Notes: a model not told the origin generated them from the sequence alone. Positions 32,576-42,321 are shown, counted from the first letter of the stretch. The stretch: 64,000 nt of DNA from AG2 sp036493735 (GCA_036493735.1 DASXPH010000098.1:1-64000); one strand, 5' to 3'. Numbers and translations are program-made.

Positions 32576-33475
32576 TCACTCCAAGATACGCAGCGTCCGC
32601 GCATCCGCGTCGAGCTCCGCCGCGGCACCCAGCGGCAGCGTCCACTGGTCAGCGATATGGCCGATCGGCGCGCCGGCGATGCACGGAACGTCGGCGATCT
32701 CCGCTGATTCGCGCAACACATCACGCAACTTACGCGTTCCGAGGTTTTCTTCAGGCGAATCCTGTGGGACGTCGGTGAACTGGCCGAACACGATGGCGCG
32801 GCACTGCGGTAGGGCGCCGACGAGCCGCAGCTGCGTGAGCATGCGATCGATGCGATACACTGGCTCGTTCACATCTTCGAGGACGAGAATCGCATCGGTG
32901 TAATCCGGCGCGTATGGTGTTCCGGCGAGGGCGCAGAGGAGCGCGAGGTTGCCGCCGACGAGCCGCCCGCGCGCCCGGCCGCCGCGCAGGATCTCCGCGC
33001 CGTCGGCGACGCCACAGCAGTCCGATCCGGCAATGGCGCGCGCGAGCGAGGCGCGAGAGAAGTCGGTGAGCGTCGCGCGCGCCGTCGGGCCATGATACGT
33101 AATCGACTCGCACCGCGTCGCGATCGCGCTGTGCAGCGCGGTGATGTCCGAGTAGCCGATGACCGGCTTCGGACGACGGCGCAGCGCGGCATAATCGACA
33201 GTTTCGAGAATGCGCATCACACCGTAGCCGCCGCGCAGACACCACACGGCGTCGATCGAGTCGTCGGCGAGCGCGGCATTCAGATCGGAAAGGCGATCGC
33301 CATCGCTTCCGGCCAGATATCCTTCGCGCTCGAGCACGTGCGCGCCCCGCACAGGCGTCCAGTCGAATGAGCGAACATTCAACAGCGCGCGCTCGAGATC
33401 GGCCTGGTCGCGTAGCGGGCCAGCGGGCGCGACGAGCGCCACCCGAGCCCCCACGTCTATCGAAGGGCGCCGCAT
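32576..33475 (-). CDS. LD-carboxypeptidase family (S66) peptidase
   Basis: A serine peptidase of family S66, 299 aa, related to LdcA (murein tetrapeptide recycling) and MccF (microcin C immunity). Landmarks are VALVAPAGPL at the N-terminus, AVWCLRGGYGVMRIL, the nucleophile Ser in IGYSDITALHSAI, the Glu in LVLEDVNEPVYRIDRMLTQL, and the His of IGHIADQWTLPLGA. All parts of the Ser-Glu-His triad are present. The start at 33475 is preferred; the ORF extension to 33658 runs into intergenic sequence. Cytoplasmic; a role in wall recycling is the default assumption. Confidence 0.87.
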   Translation of the reverse strand: MRRPSIDVGARVALVAPAGPLRDQADLERALLNVRSFDWTPVRGAHVLEREGYLAGSDGDRLSDLNAALADDSIDAVWCLRGGYGVMRILETVDYAALRRRPKPVIGYSDITALHSAIATRCESITYHGPTARATLTDFSRASLARAIAGSDCCGVADGAEILRGGRARGRLVGGNLALLCALAGTPYAPDYTDAILVLEDVNEPVYRIDRMLTQLRLVGALPQCRAIVFGQFTDVPQDSPEENLGTRKLRDVLRESAEIADVPCIAGAPIGHIADQWTLPLGAAAELDADARTLRILE

Positions 33476-33701
33476 CAGTCGAGTCCGGTGCTGGACGCCT
33501 GGCGCGGGATGCGCGCCGCGCGGCGCAGCGTCGGTCTCAACGGTCGTGCTCGTATCACGCGACGCAACGTAGACCGTCCCCACTGCACGGTCAACTCGTG
33601 GCAAACTCAAACAAATGGCACCAGACCTGCTCAGCCATACGCGAGCGTGGCGCCCCATGGATGGGAGCGCCGCTGGTCATCACACTCGGAGGATGCATAC
33701 G

Positions 33702-34265
33702 ATGGCTGACCGCAAGGACGATCTCAACAAGGGGAGCTCGAGCAGCTCGTCAGGCAGTTCGAGCGACAACTCGATGTCGGGCGCCGGTGGAAGTAGTGGG
33801 GGAAGCGGATCGTCGGGTCGCAGCGCGAGCTCCAGTGGCTCGGGCTCGGGCGGCAATCTCGGTAACTCCTGGCAGCAATCCGGCGGAAGCTCACAGAGCG
33901 GCTCCGATCGCGGCAATCAGAAGGACGAAGGAATCGGGAGCTCCGCGACACGCGGCCGTCAGGGTGACGGCGACATGACGGATCCGGATAGCGACGAGAG
34001 TCAGAGCAGTGGGCGGAGCGGAAGCTCGTCAGGCAGCTCAGGCTCGTCGAACTACGGCTCGAGCGGCGGCTCGTCCAAGCAGGGTTCCGGCTCAGGATCG
34101 AGCGGCGGCATGAGTGGCTCCAGCGGCTCGAGCGGTTCGCAGGGCGGCTCGAGCGGTTCCCAGGGCGGATCGAGTGGTTCCCAGGGTGGGTCGAGTGGCT
34201 CCCAGGGTGGCTCGCGCGGTTCGAGCGGTTCGGGCGGATCATTCGGCTCGAGCGGCTCCCACTAA
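33702..34265 (+). CDS. Ser/Gly-rich low-complexity repeat protein
   Basis: A protein of 187 aa that is almost entirely Ser and Gly with a few Gln, Asp and Asn. The first ten residues (MADRKDDLNK) are charged, a more polar segment with GDGDMTDPDSDES lies mid-way, and the C-terminal part has near-perfect SSGSQGG repeats encoded by an 18-21-bp DNA repeat. No signal peptide is visible, so it may be a cytoplasmic disordered protein. ATG 33702 has GGAGG at 9-bp spacing; an in-frame ATG at 33693 is too close. A 17-bp terminator follows. Codon use in the repeats favours AGC/TCG and GGC. Confidence 0.7.
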   Translation: MADRKDDLNKGSSSSSSGSSSDNSMSGAGGSSGGSGSSGRSASSSGSGSGGNLGNSWQQSGGSSQSGSDRGNQKDEGIGSSATRGRQGDGDMTDPDSDESQSSGRSGSSSGSSGSSNYGSSGGSSKQGSGSGSSGGMSGSSGSSGSQGGSSGSQGGSSGSQGGSSGSQGGSRGSSGSGGSFGSSGSH

Positions 34266-34279
34266 CTGCGGCTGTCCAG

Positions 34280-34319
34280 AAACAAAGAGGGCGCCCTCGA
34301 CTGGGCGCCCTCTTTGTTT
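34280..34319. terminator. Strong intrinsic terminator
   Basis: AAACAAAGAGGGCGCCC (34280-34296) pairs perfectly over 17 bp with 34303-34319 around a 6-nt loop. The A-rich and T-rich arm ends give a U-tract in both directions. It insulates the Ser/Gly protein gene from the symporter gene that starts 61 bp later. Confidence 0.92.
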
Positions 34320-34380
34320 GCTTCGTGACGGCCGTCAGCTCTCCGCTTGCTGCGTCTGCGGCTCGGCGTAGCTTTGGCGG

Positions 34381-35628
34381 GTGCGACGCCCTTCACTCAG
34401 CACCCTCGTACTCGTCGCGCTCTGCGCCGGGGTGCTTCTTGGCCTCCTGCTGAGTCGCGCTGACAACACGACGGCCGAGCGGGTCGTCGCGTACGTCGAG
34501 CCGTTGGGGACGCTCTTCGTGAATGCGATCCGGATGACGGTCATTCCGCTCGTCGTCTCGCTCATCATCGTGGGGATCGCCGGCGCGGACGCGGCTCGGG
34601 TCGCGCGCATGGGCGCGCGAGTGCTGGTTGTCGCGCTGGGATTCCTCTGTCTTTCGGCTATCGCCGGCGTTCTGATTGCGCCAGCGATCTTCTCCCGGCT
34701 TTCGATCGACGCGAGCGCCGCGGCCAGCCTGCGCGCCCGCGCGACGGTCGCTCTCGCTTCCAGTGCTCCCGACGCGACGCGGCGTGTGCCGACGGTCATG
34801 CAGTGGCTCACCGATCTCGTGCCGGCGAATCCCGTGCGTGCCGCGGCAGATGGCGCGATGCTTCCACTCATCGTCTTCGCGATCGCATTCGGTCTCGCTT
34901 TGCTCTCGGTGAATGAAGAGCAGCGAGAGATCGTCGTGCGATTCTTTCGCGGTGTCGCGGACGCGATGCTTCGCATCGTCCGCTGGGTGCTCGTGCTCGC
35001 GCCGTTAGGCGTCTTTGCGTTGACGCTGCCGCTGGTCGCTCGGCTCGGCGTCGTCGCCATTGGAGCGCTCGCGTCCTACGTCGGTCTCGTCGCGCTCACG
35101 ACGACGCTCTTCGTGCTGCTCGTCGTCTATCCCGCGGCGGCGATCCTCGGGCGCGTTTCACTCGCGTCCTTTGCCCGTGCGGTGTTTCCCGCTCAGGCCG
35201 TCGCGTTCTCGTCGCGAACCTCGCTCGCGGCGCTCCCGGCGCTCATCGAGGGAGCGCAACGCCGTCTGGGGATGCCCCCTGAGTCGAGTGGTTTTCTTCT
35301 GCCGCTCGCGTCCGCACTCTTCCGCGTCGGCGCGGCAATGGGACTCATCGTGGGTGCCGCCTTCGTCGCGCGGCTCTATGGCGGTTACCTAACGAGCGCG
35401 CAGCTCCTCACCGTCACCGCGACCGCGATCCTCACGAGCTTCAGCATTCCTGGCATTCCTGGCGGGTCGATCATCGCAATGGTGCCGGTGCTGGCGAGTG
35501 TCGGCCTGCCGGCCGAGGGCATCGGGATCCTGCTCGGCATCGACACGATCCCCGACGCCTTTCGCACGACGGCGAACGTGACCGGTCAGATGGCGGCGGC
35601 GGTCATCGCGGAGCCCCGGCACGGCTGA
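34381..35628 (+). CDS. Dicarboxylate/amino acid:cation symporter (DAACS family)
   Basis: A secondary transporter of the glutamate/C4-dicarboxylate (GltP/DctA, SLC1-like) family, 415 aa, about eight helices plus two re-entrant hairpins. The HP1-type serine-rich region AFSSRTSLAALPALIEGA, the NAIRMTVIPLVVSLI segment of helix 2, FSIPGIPGGSIIAMVPVL (HP2) and the helix-8 stretch GIDTIPDAFRTTANVTG, with its Asp, Arg and Asn, are all present. The GTG at 34381 is the start. The stop overlaps the glycosyltransferase start by 1 bp (TGATG), so the two are coupled. Substrate likely glutamate, aspartate or a dicarboxylate. Confidence 0.9.
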   Translation: MRRPSLSTLVLVALCAGVLLGLLLSRADNTTAERVVAYVEPLGTLFVNAIRMTVIPLVVSLIIVGIAGADAARVARMGARVLVVALGFLCLSAIAGVLIAPAIFSRLSIDASAAASLRARATVALASSAPDATRRVPTVMQWLTDLVPANPVRAAADGAMLPLIVFAIAFGLALLSVNEEQREIVVRFFRGVADAMLRIVRWVLVLAPLGVFALTLPLVARLGVVAIGALASYVGLVALTTTLFVLLVVYPAAAILGRVSLASFARAVFPAQAVAFSSRTSLAALPALIEGAQRRLGMPPESSGFLLPLASALFRVGAAMGLIVGAAFVARLYGGYLTSAQLLTVTATAILTSFSIPGIPGGSIIAMVPVLASVGLPAEGIGILLGIDTIPDAFRTTANVTGQMAAAVIAEPRHG

Positions 35629-36785
35629 TGTCGGTGGCCTGGGCGCTCCTTGCCGCCGCGCCGTGGGTTCTCCTTCCGCCGTTGGCGATGCTGCGCGTCG
35701 CCAGATCGCGATCGCTGGACGACGAGCCGGCCGAGCCGCCGCCCGCGCCGCCCCCGGTATCGGTGATCGTACCCGCTCGCAACGAGGCGCGAAACATCGA
35801 GCGATGCGTGCGGTCACTCCTGAACACGCACTATCCGTCGATCGAGGTGATCGTCGTCGATGATCACTCGAGTGACGGCACAGGCCATCTCGCCCGCGCC
35901 GCGGGACGCGACGACGGTCGGCTGCACGTAATCGACAACCCCCCATTGCCTAACGGCTGGTTCGGCAAGCAGTGGGCATGTACGACGGGCGTCGCGGCCG
36001 CGCATGGTCAGTTGCTGCTCTTCACCGATGCCGACACGGAGCACGGGCCCGACCTGCTGCCGCGAGCGGTGAACGCGCTCGAGGAGGGCGGCGCCGATCT
36101 GGTGTCAGTTGTCGGGAAGCAGGAGATGCGAAGCTTCTGGGAGCGCTTGCTCCAGCCGCAAGTCTTCTGGATGCTCCTCGCGCGCTACGGAGGCACGGAA
36201 AGCGTGAGCCGCGCACGCCGCGCGGAGGACGTCATTGCCAACGGTCAGTATTTGCTCATGCGGCGTGACGCGTACGAAGCAGTGGGCGGCCACGAATCCG
36301 TTCGTGATCTCGTGGCCGAGGATCTGGCGCTCGCGCAACGGTTCCACCGGGCGGGGCGCGGCGTGAGGCTGTTGCGCGCCGACGCGCAACTCTCGACCCA
36401 TATGTACGCCTCGCTCGCGGAGCTCATTGCCGGCTGGGGAAAGAATGTCTATGCAGGCGGCATACACGCGATGCCCGGTGGCGCGATTGGTCGGCGGCTC
36501 TTTCCCGTCGTGCTGCCGCTGGCCCCGCTGCTGACGATCGTGCCGGTTCTGCTGCTCGCGCTTGCTGCTCTCGGTACGTTGGGATCAGGCTGGCTGCTCT
36601 GGGCGACGATCTGTGTCGCGGCCAACCTCGTTTACTGGGCCGTGATCTACCGCGGATTCCAGCAGTCACCCCTGTACGCCCTTCTGTACCCCCTCGGCGC
36701 GGCAATGGTGCTTTTCATCATACTGCGCGCGATGTTGCGCGGAAGGCGCGTTGGATGGAAAGGGCGCGAATATGTCGCCCGTTAG
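35628..36785 (+). CDS. Membrane glycosyltransferase, family 2 (CrtQ/HpnB-like)
   Basis: A GT-A-fold family 2 glycosyltransferase, 385 aa. After an N-terminal membrane helix, the domain shows VSVIVPARNEARNIERCV, the VIVVDDHSSDGT motif, FTDADTEHGPDLL (the DxD-type metal site) and VAEDLALAQRFHRAGRGV (the ED of the catalytic base region). Two or three C-terminal helices follow. This layout matches the carotenoid- or hopanoid-associated enzymes (CrtQ, HpnB), but no carotenoid or hopanoid genes lie next to it, so the acceptor is open. Coupled to the symporter gene upstream, and 69 bp before the methyltransferase gene. Confidence 0.85.
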   Translation: MSVAWALLAAAPWVLLPPLAMLRVARSRSLDDEPAEPPPAPPPVSVIVPARNEARNIERCVRSLLNTHYPSIEVIVVDDHSSDGTGHLARAAGRDDGRLHVIDNPPLPNGWFGKQWACTTGVAAAHGQLLLFTDADTEHGPDLLPRAVNALEEGGADLVSVVGKQEMRSFWERLLQPQVFWMLLARYGGTESVSRARRAEDVIANGQYLLMRRDAYEAVGGHESVRDLVAEDLALAQRFHRAGRGVRLLRADAQLSTHMYASLAELIAGWGKNVYAGGIHAMPGGAIGRRLFPVVLPLAPLLTIVPVLLLALAALGTLGSGWLLWATICVAANLVYWAVIYRGFQQSPLYALLYPLGAAMVLFIILRAMLRGRRVGWKGREYVAR

Positions 36786-36854
36786 GCGTTATTCCGGCGC
36801 GGGTCGCAACAGCACGATCATGCTTCCGCCGTCGCCTCCCCCGATCGTGGCGGC

Positions 36855-39800
36855 GTGCGTACGCTTCGCGCCGCCGCGCAACTGCTCGCCAATGCCGATT
36901 CACTCGACGCTCTCGCTGGAGTCGCGTCAGCCATCGGATATAATGGCAGTTCGAGTCACATCGATGAGGCGTTGTCGCGTGAGCTAGGACTCGAACCGGC
37001 CTGCGCCGCGTGCATCGCGGAAGGCGCGGGCGCTCTCCGTGCACTCCTCATCGAACTGGATGGTCGCGCTCCCCTCCGGGAGGTGTTGACGCGGACCGCG
37101 GCGCGCCTCGCTTCGCGCACGCCACATGTTCTCTGGATCGTGCTCGCCACGCAGCCGGGAACATCGTGCATGGCCGTCGCCGCGTGGCGCACCGATCGCA
37201 AGCCACCACGCGTCTCGGCACTCGTCGTCGACCGGACGCGGGTCGTTGACAGCGACGCCGAGACGCTGGCGATGCTCATCGCCGCCACCGACCCACGGCC
37301 CGACGCAGACGTACTCACCCACACGCGCTGGACGGAAATCCTCGGCCGCGAAGCGCTCACGCGGCGCTTTTATCGAGCCCTCGAGGTCCGTGTCGATGCA
37401 CTCGGGGCCAGCATCGAGAGTGGAACGAGCGACGATCGGCGCGAGATCGCGCTCCTGTACACATCGCGTCTGCTCTTCCTCTGTTTTCTCGAGGCGAAGG
37501 GTTGGCTCGACGGCGACCGGGCTTTTCTGAGTCGATCATTCGACCGTTGCATGGAATCCGGCGGCGCGTTCCATCGCCGTGTGCTCCTTCCGCTCTTCTT
37601 TGGGACCTTGAACACGCGGTATGCACGTCGCGCGCCGGCGGCTCGCGACCTCGGACGCATTCCCTTTCTCAACGGCGGCCTGTTCGCGCGCACACCTAAC
37701 GAGCGACGGTTTCGCGGTGTGTACCTTCCCGATGAGGAGATTGGAAAGCTCTTCGGCGAGCTGTTCGCGCGTTATCGCTTCACCGCCCGTGAGGAGAGCA
37801 CCGATTGGGCCGAGCTGGCCATCGACCCGGAGATGCTCGGGAAAGCCTTCGAGTCGCTCATGGCCAGCCGCGATCGCAAGGGCACTGGTGCGTTCTACAC
37901 ACCACACCTTCTCGTAGCCCGCGTCGCCGAGGCTGCCCTCGAACGCGTGGCGTCGATCTCCCCTTCCACCTGCTACGCCGCAAGCATGTCGGAGTCCGGC
38001 GAGGTGACGCGTCGCTCGCGTCTGCGCGCCCTCGCCGAGCTCACGATTCTCGATCCCGCTTGCGGCTCAGGAGCATTCCTCGTGTACGCGCTCGAACGCA
38101 TGGCGGAGCTGCGTCGCGTGGCCGGTGACTCGCGCGGCGTCGCCGAGATTCGTCGCGACGTCCTCACGCACTCGATCTTCGGCGTGGACAAGAACCCGAC
38201 GGCGGTCTGGCTCTGTCAGCTGCGCCTCTGGCTGTCGGTCGTGATCGACTCCGAGCTTGACGATCCACTCGCCGTCCGTCCCCTGCCCAATCTCGACCGC
38301 AATGTTCGTGTCGGCGATTCACTCGCCGCCGAAGCCTGGGGCGAGGGCACGACCTGTCGGCCGCGCCCGCTACTGCTCGGCACACTTCGCCATCGCTACG
38401 CGCGGGCGATCGGCCGGCGGAAGGGTGTACTCGTTAGGCTGCTCGACCGCGAGGAGCGACGGCTGGCCATCGCCACACTCGACGACCAGCTGACGGGAAT
38501 TGCCGCGCAGCGTCGCGACCTCCTGGCGGCGCTCCGGTCGCGAGACCTGTTTGGTGATCGCACACTGCCGGCGGCCGACGCGCGCTACCAGGCCACGACG
38601 CTGCGGACGCACGCGGCGACGCTCCGCGCGGAGCGTCGCCGTCTGCAGGCGGGTGGCGCACTCCCCTTCTCTTTCGTCGTCCACTTCGCTGACGTCGCCG
38701 CCCGTGGCGGGTTCGATGTCGTTCTGGGCAACCCCCCGTGGGTACGGCTACACCGGATTCCGGCGCCGGACCGCGAGCGTTTTCGACAGCGCTACCGAGT
38801 ATTTCGCGCCGGCGGTTGGGAAGCAGGCGCCGAACGAGCGCGTGCCGGCGCCGGCTTCGCCGCGCAAGTGGATCTCGCGGCGCTGTTCGTCGAACGGAGC
38901 GTGCGACTGCTGCGGCCGGGCGCGGTGTTGTCGCTTCTGCTGCCAATGAAGCTCTGGCAGTCGCTGGCTGGCGGTGGCGTCAGGCGGCTGCTTGCCGAGG
39001 AAACGCGCATTGTCGAGATCGAGGATCTCGCGGAGGCGCCGGCATCATTCGACGCCGCGGTGTATCCGTCGTTGATCGTCGCCGAGCGCTGGAGTGGCGC
39101 GACCAGCGATGTGCCAGGCGAGATTCTCGCCACGTCGCATCATCGAGGATGCGGACCGCTGCGCTGGCGCTTGCCCCGCCGAATTCTCTCATTCGACGAC
39201 TCACCCGGTAGTCCGTGGCTCGTGCTTCCGGCGGAAGTGCGACAGGCATTCGACCGAATGCGACAGGCGGGAATACCGCTCGCCGAGAGCGTGATCGGTC
39301 GGCCTCACCTCGGCGTCAAAACGGGCTTCAACCTCGCCTTTGTCGTCAGGCTTGCCACGAGTGCCACCGTCGTAGCCGCCAATGGCCGCCAGGGAAGCAT
39401 CGAGGAGGAACTGCTTCGGCCGGTCGTTCGCGGTGAAGGAGTGCGACGCTGGCGCCTTCTCGAGCCTAACGAATACGTCGTCTGGACGCACGGCCCGAGC
39501 GGGCTGCCGCTCGATCGCTTACCGTGCCAAGCGGCGCGCTGGCTCACGCCGTGGCGTCGGCAGCTCACGACTCGCGCCGACGGCAGAAGGGGCCGCTGGT
39601 GGTCGCTCTTCCGGGTCGAAGCAGCGCGGCGGGACCGACACCGCGTCGTGTGGGCAGACCTCGGCCGGTCGCCCCGCGCAGCCGTCGTCGATGCCGGTGA
39701 TCCGCTCGTACCGCTGAACAGCTGCTACGTCGCTCTCTGTCGCGATAGCGTGGATGCACGCGCATTCGCCGCCATTCTCAACTCGCCACTTGCCGAAGCA

Positions 39801-40049
39801 TGGTTGGCCGCGCTCGCCGAACCGGCGCGTGGCGGCTACCGGCGGTTTCTCGGCTGGACGATTTCTCTATTGCCCCTTCCGCGCGACTGGCAGCGTGCAC
39901 GCGAGACGCTCGCTCCCATCGCGGACGCAGCCATCCGCGGAGAGTTGGCCGCCGGCGAGCTTCGAGACGCATTGCTCACGGAGAGCCTCGCCGCCTACGA
40001 GTTGCGCCACGACGATGTGGCCCCGCTACTCACCTGGTTCACGGGATGA
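36855..40049 (+). CDS. Adenine-type DNA methyltransferase (Eco57I/BREX-PglX-like class)
   Basis: A 1064-aa N6-adenine-type DNA methyltransferase of the large gamma class. Motif X is GAFYTP (345-350), motif I is LDPACGSGAFL (399-409), and motif IV is NPPW (626-629). The 340 residues before the catalytic core include LLYTSRLLFLCFLEAKGWL and an IPFLNGGLF motif, as in Eco57I-type proteins. The last 300 residues form a TaqI-like target-recognition region (HLGVKTGFNLAFVV, ending NSPLAEAWLAAL). I see no PD-(D/E)XK nuclease motif, so it is not an obvious type IIG enzyme. The GTG at 36855 is the first start after an in-frame stop. The stop overlaps the helicase start by 4 bp. Confidence 0.88.
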   Translation: MRTLRAAAQLLANADSLDALAGVASAIGYNGSSSHIDEALSRELGLEPACAACIAEGAGALRALLIELDGRAPLREVLTRTAARLASRTPHVLWIVLATQPGTSCMAVAAWRTDRKPPRVSALVVDRTRVVDSDAETLAMLIAATDPRPDADVLTHTRWTEILGREALTRRFYRALEVRVDALGASIESGTSDDRREIALLYTSRLLFLCFLEAKGWLDGDRAFLSRSFDRCMESGGAFHRRVLLPLFFGTLNTRYARRAPAARDLGRIPFLNGGLFARTPNERRFRGVYLPDEEIGKLFGELFARYRFTAREESTDWAELAIDPEMLGKAFESLMASRDRKGTGAFYTPHLLVARVAEAALERVASISPSTCYAASMSESGEVTRRSRLRALAELTILDPACGSGAFLVYALERMAELRRVAGDSRGVAEIRRDVLTHSIFGVDKNPTAVWLCQLRLWLSVVIDSELDDPLAVRPLPNLDRNVRVGDSLAAEAWGEGTTCRPRPLLLGTLRHRYARAIGRRKGVLVRLLDREERRLAIATLDDQLTGIAAQRRDLLAALRSRDLFGDRTLPAADARYQATTLRTHAATLRAERRRLQAGGALPFSFVVHFADVAARGGFDVVLGNPPWVRLHRIPAPDRERFRQRYRVFRAGGWEAGAERARAGAGFAAQVDLAALFVERSVRLLRPGAVLSLLLPMKLWQSLAGGGVRRLLAEETRIVEIEDLAEAPASFDAAVYPSLIVAERWSGATSDVPGEILATSHHRGCGPLRWRLPRRILSFDDSPGSPWLVLPAEVRQAFDRMRQAGIPLAESVIGRPHLGVKTGFNLAFVVRLATSATVVAANGRQGSIEEELLRPVVRGEGVRRWRLLEPNEYVVWTHGPSGLPLDRLPCQAARWLTPWRRQLTTRADGRRGRWWSLFRVEAARRDRHRVVWADLGRSPRAAVVDAGDPLVPLNSCYVALCRDSVDARAFAAILNSPLAEAWLAALAEPARGGYRRFLGWTISLLPLPRDWQRARETLAPIADAAIRGELAAGELRDALLTESLAAYELRHDDVAPLLTWFTG

Positions 40050-42280
40050 GCCCCTCCATCGCCGAGATGCCTAACGCCACAGCGATCCTCGGCGAGGCGA
40101 GGGCGCGCATTGCGCGGGAGCTGCTCGATGCTCACCCGACGCGGCTCACGATCGGCGAGATCACGCTGCACCCGCACCAGCTCCGGGCGGTTTCACGTCT
40201 GAAAGCGCTCCTTCGATTCGAGGACGGTGCGATGCTGGCCGACGCGACCGGTCTCGGAAAAACCTTCGTCGCCCTGGCGCTCGCCGCCGATTTCGAGCGG
40301 ACGCTGATCATTGCTCCCGCGTCGCTCCTCGATACGTGGCGCCTCGCGGCCCGGCGAGCGGGCATCGCTATCCAACTGACATCCATGGAGATGCTCAGTC
40401 GCGGCACGACTCCAACGGGAGACCGGTACGATCTCATCGTCATCGACGAAGCGCATCATTTTCGCAATCCGCACACGCGACGATACGGTACGGCGGCATC
40501 CCTGTGCGATCGCACCCGGGTTCTTCTGCTGAGCGCGACGCCGCTGCAGAATCGCCGCGACGATCTCGTGGCGCAGCTGGCGATCTTCCTCGGTGATGCC
40601 GCGTTGACGGCGTCGGACGCGGAGCTCGCGCGGCTCATTGTGCGGCGCCGCATTGCGGACACGGCACTCGCACTACCCAACGTGAGCGGCCCCCATCGGC
40701 TCGAGCTCTCGATCAGCGACGACCTGCTCGACGAGCTGGCCGCACTTCCGCCGTCTGTCCCCGGCTCCGACGAGGGAGAAGCGGGAGCGCTGCTGACCTA
40801 CTCGCTGCTCCGACAGTGGTCATCGAGTCGCGCGGCGCTGGTCGGCGCGTTGCGCCGTCGCCTTGCGAAGGCAACTGGTCTGCTGTCATCGCTCGAGACT
40901 GGACGATGGCCGACGCATGACGAACTGCTCGCCTGGAGCTGCGGATCCGGCGCGATGCAGCTTGCCATGCCCGAGCTCTTCTCGACGTTAGGCAATGCGC
41001 CTCAGGCGAATCTCGCGTCCATGATCGCGGCCGTGCGCACCCATGCAGATGGGCTGGACGCGCTCCTCGCCCGGTTACGGATGATGCCAAACCCCGATCT
41101 CTCGCGCGCACAGTTGCTGGCCCAGATCGCGGCCGCACATCCAGACCGTCGCATCATCGCCTTCAGCCAATACGCCGAGACGGTACATGAGCTTTCTCGT
41201 TTGCTCATGACACGGCGCGCCGGCGTGGCCGAGCTCACGGCGCATGGAGGACGGATCGCCGGCGGGCGCATCAGCCGAGGCGAAGTGCTCGCGCAATTCG
41301 CGCCAGCTGTGGGCGCGGGAGTTCCAATGCGCGACCGCATAACGATGCTCGTCACCACGGACGTGCTCAGTGAGGGGCTGGATTTGCAAGAAGCATCCGT
41401 GGTGGTGCACCTCGACCTGCCATGGAATCCGGCGCGGCTCGAGCAGCGAGTGGGCCGGGTACGCCGCCTTGGCTCGCGTTACGAACAGGTGCTCGAGTAT
41501 GTGATCGCGCCGCCGGCCAGCTCGGAGCGAGTACTCGATATCGAGACGCGCCTGCGTGCGAAGCTGCGCATCGCATCCGAAATCGTAGGAATCGGGTTGC
41601 GTGAAGCGGAAGGCGCGATGCGGCTTGTGGCTTCGACGCTATCATCTGCCGCTCCGCCGGAACTGACCAGCGATGTGCTCGCGGCACTCGAGAAGTGGCG
41701 GGGCGCGAGCCTCGACGGCGACTTCGGCGCTCGGTCTACACCACTCGTTGCAGGCGTAACGGCGCAGGACGACGGGCTGCTGGCTCTCCTATCGCTGCGG
41801 GGCGAGCGGGTTCTCCTCGCTGCTGCCGGTGCAGAGCCGTCGCTCGATCCGGCGCTGGTTGCCGCAACGGTTCGTCTCTGCGACGGCGCCGCGGCGACGC
41901 TGTCGACGGCCGAACGGGCGTCGGCGATCCGGCTCGTTCAGGAGTGGTGTGAGGCCTGGCGCTCGCGTCGTCGTCTGGGACTCGGCAGCAGCTTCGGGGC
42001 GCGGGTGCGGGGGCGCATTTCAGCGCGCATCGCGGGCTTGCTCTCGGGCACTTCCCGCCACGAGCATGCGTCGCTGACGGCGATCGCATCCCGTGCTCGT
42101 CGCACGCTGTGCATGCCGTTAGGCGCGGCCGGCGAGCGGGCACTCACCGAGCTTTCCGAGAAGCCCCTGACCGACGTCGACTGGCTGCGCGACGTCGCTC
42201 TCCTCGGCGAGCGGCGCGATGCTCCCCCGCGAGACGACGATGCCGCCCTGCTCGTGCTGATCGTTCTGCGGCGGGACTGA
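40046..42280 (+). CDS. SNF2-type DEAD/H-box helicase of a restriction/defence module
   Basis: A superfamily 2 ATPase of 744 aa, SNF2/Rad54-like. Walker A is DATGLGKTF (66-74), the DEAH box is at 134-137, motif III is LLSATPLQNR (161-170), and motifs V/VI read TDVLSEGLDLQEAS and RLEQRVGRVRRLG (about 445-475). The spacer between the two RecA lobes is longer than in simple helicases, and the last 250 residues match no domain I recognise. The ATG at 40046 overlaps the methyltransferase stop as ATGA. Methyltransferase plus SNF2 helicase recalls drmMI/drmD of class 1 DISARM, but drmA, drmB and drmC are absent. A host-defence role is inference from gene pairing. Confidence 0.87.
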   Translation: MSPSIAEMPNATAILGEARARIARELLDAHPTRLTIGEITLHPHQLRAVSRLKALLRFEDGAMLADATGLGKTFVALALAADFERTLIIAPASLLDTWRLAARRAGIAIQLTSMEMLSRGTTPTGDRYDLIVIDEAHHFRNPHTRRYGTAASLCDRTRVLLLSATPLQNRRDDLVAQLAIFLGDAALTASDAELARLIVRRRIADTALALPNVSGPHRLELSISDDLLDELAALPPSVPGSDEGEAGALLTYSLLRQWSSSRAALVGALRRRLAKATGLLSSLETGRWPTHDELLAWSCGSGAMQLAMPELFSTLGNAPQANLASMIAAVRTHADGLDALLARLRMMPNPDLSRAQLLAQIAAAHPDRRIIAFSQYAETVHELSRLLMTRRAGVAELTAHGGRIAGGRISRGEVLAQFAPAVGAGVPMRDRITMLVTTDVLSEGLDLQEASVVVHLDLPWNPARLEQRVGRVRRLGSRYEQVLEYVIAPPASSERVLDIETRLRAKLRIASEIVGIGLREAEGAMRLVASTLSSAAPPELTSDVLAALEKWRGASLDGDFGARSTPLVAGVTAQDDGLLALLSLRGERVLLAAAGAEPSLDPALVAATVRLCDGAAATLSTAERASAIRLVQEWCEAWRSRRRLGLGSSFGARVRGRISARIAGLLSGTSRHEHASLTAIASRARRTLCMPLGAAGERALTELSEKPLTDVDWLRDVALLGERRDAPPRDDDAALLVLIVLRRD

Positions 42281-42321
42281 GAGTCGATGCGGCGGCGGTG
42301 ATGCTCGCCGGCCGCGTCTAG

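Noticed and set aside
36855..40049. Call as type IIG restriction enzyme
   Set aside because: No nuclease motif visible in the N-terminal part, so only methyltransferase is claimed.
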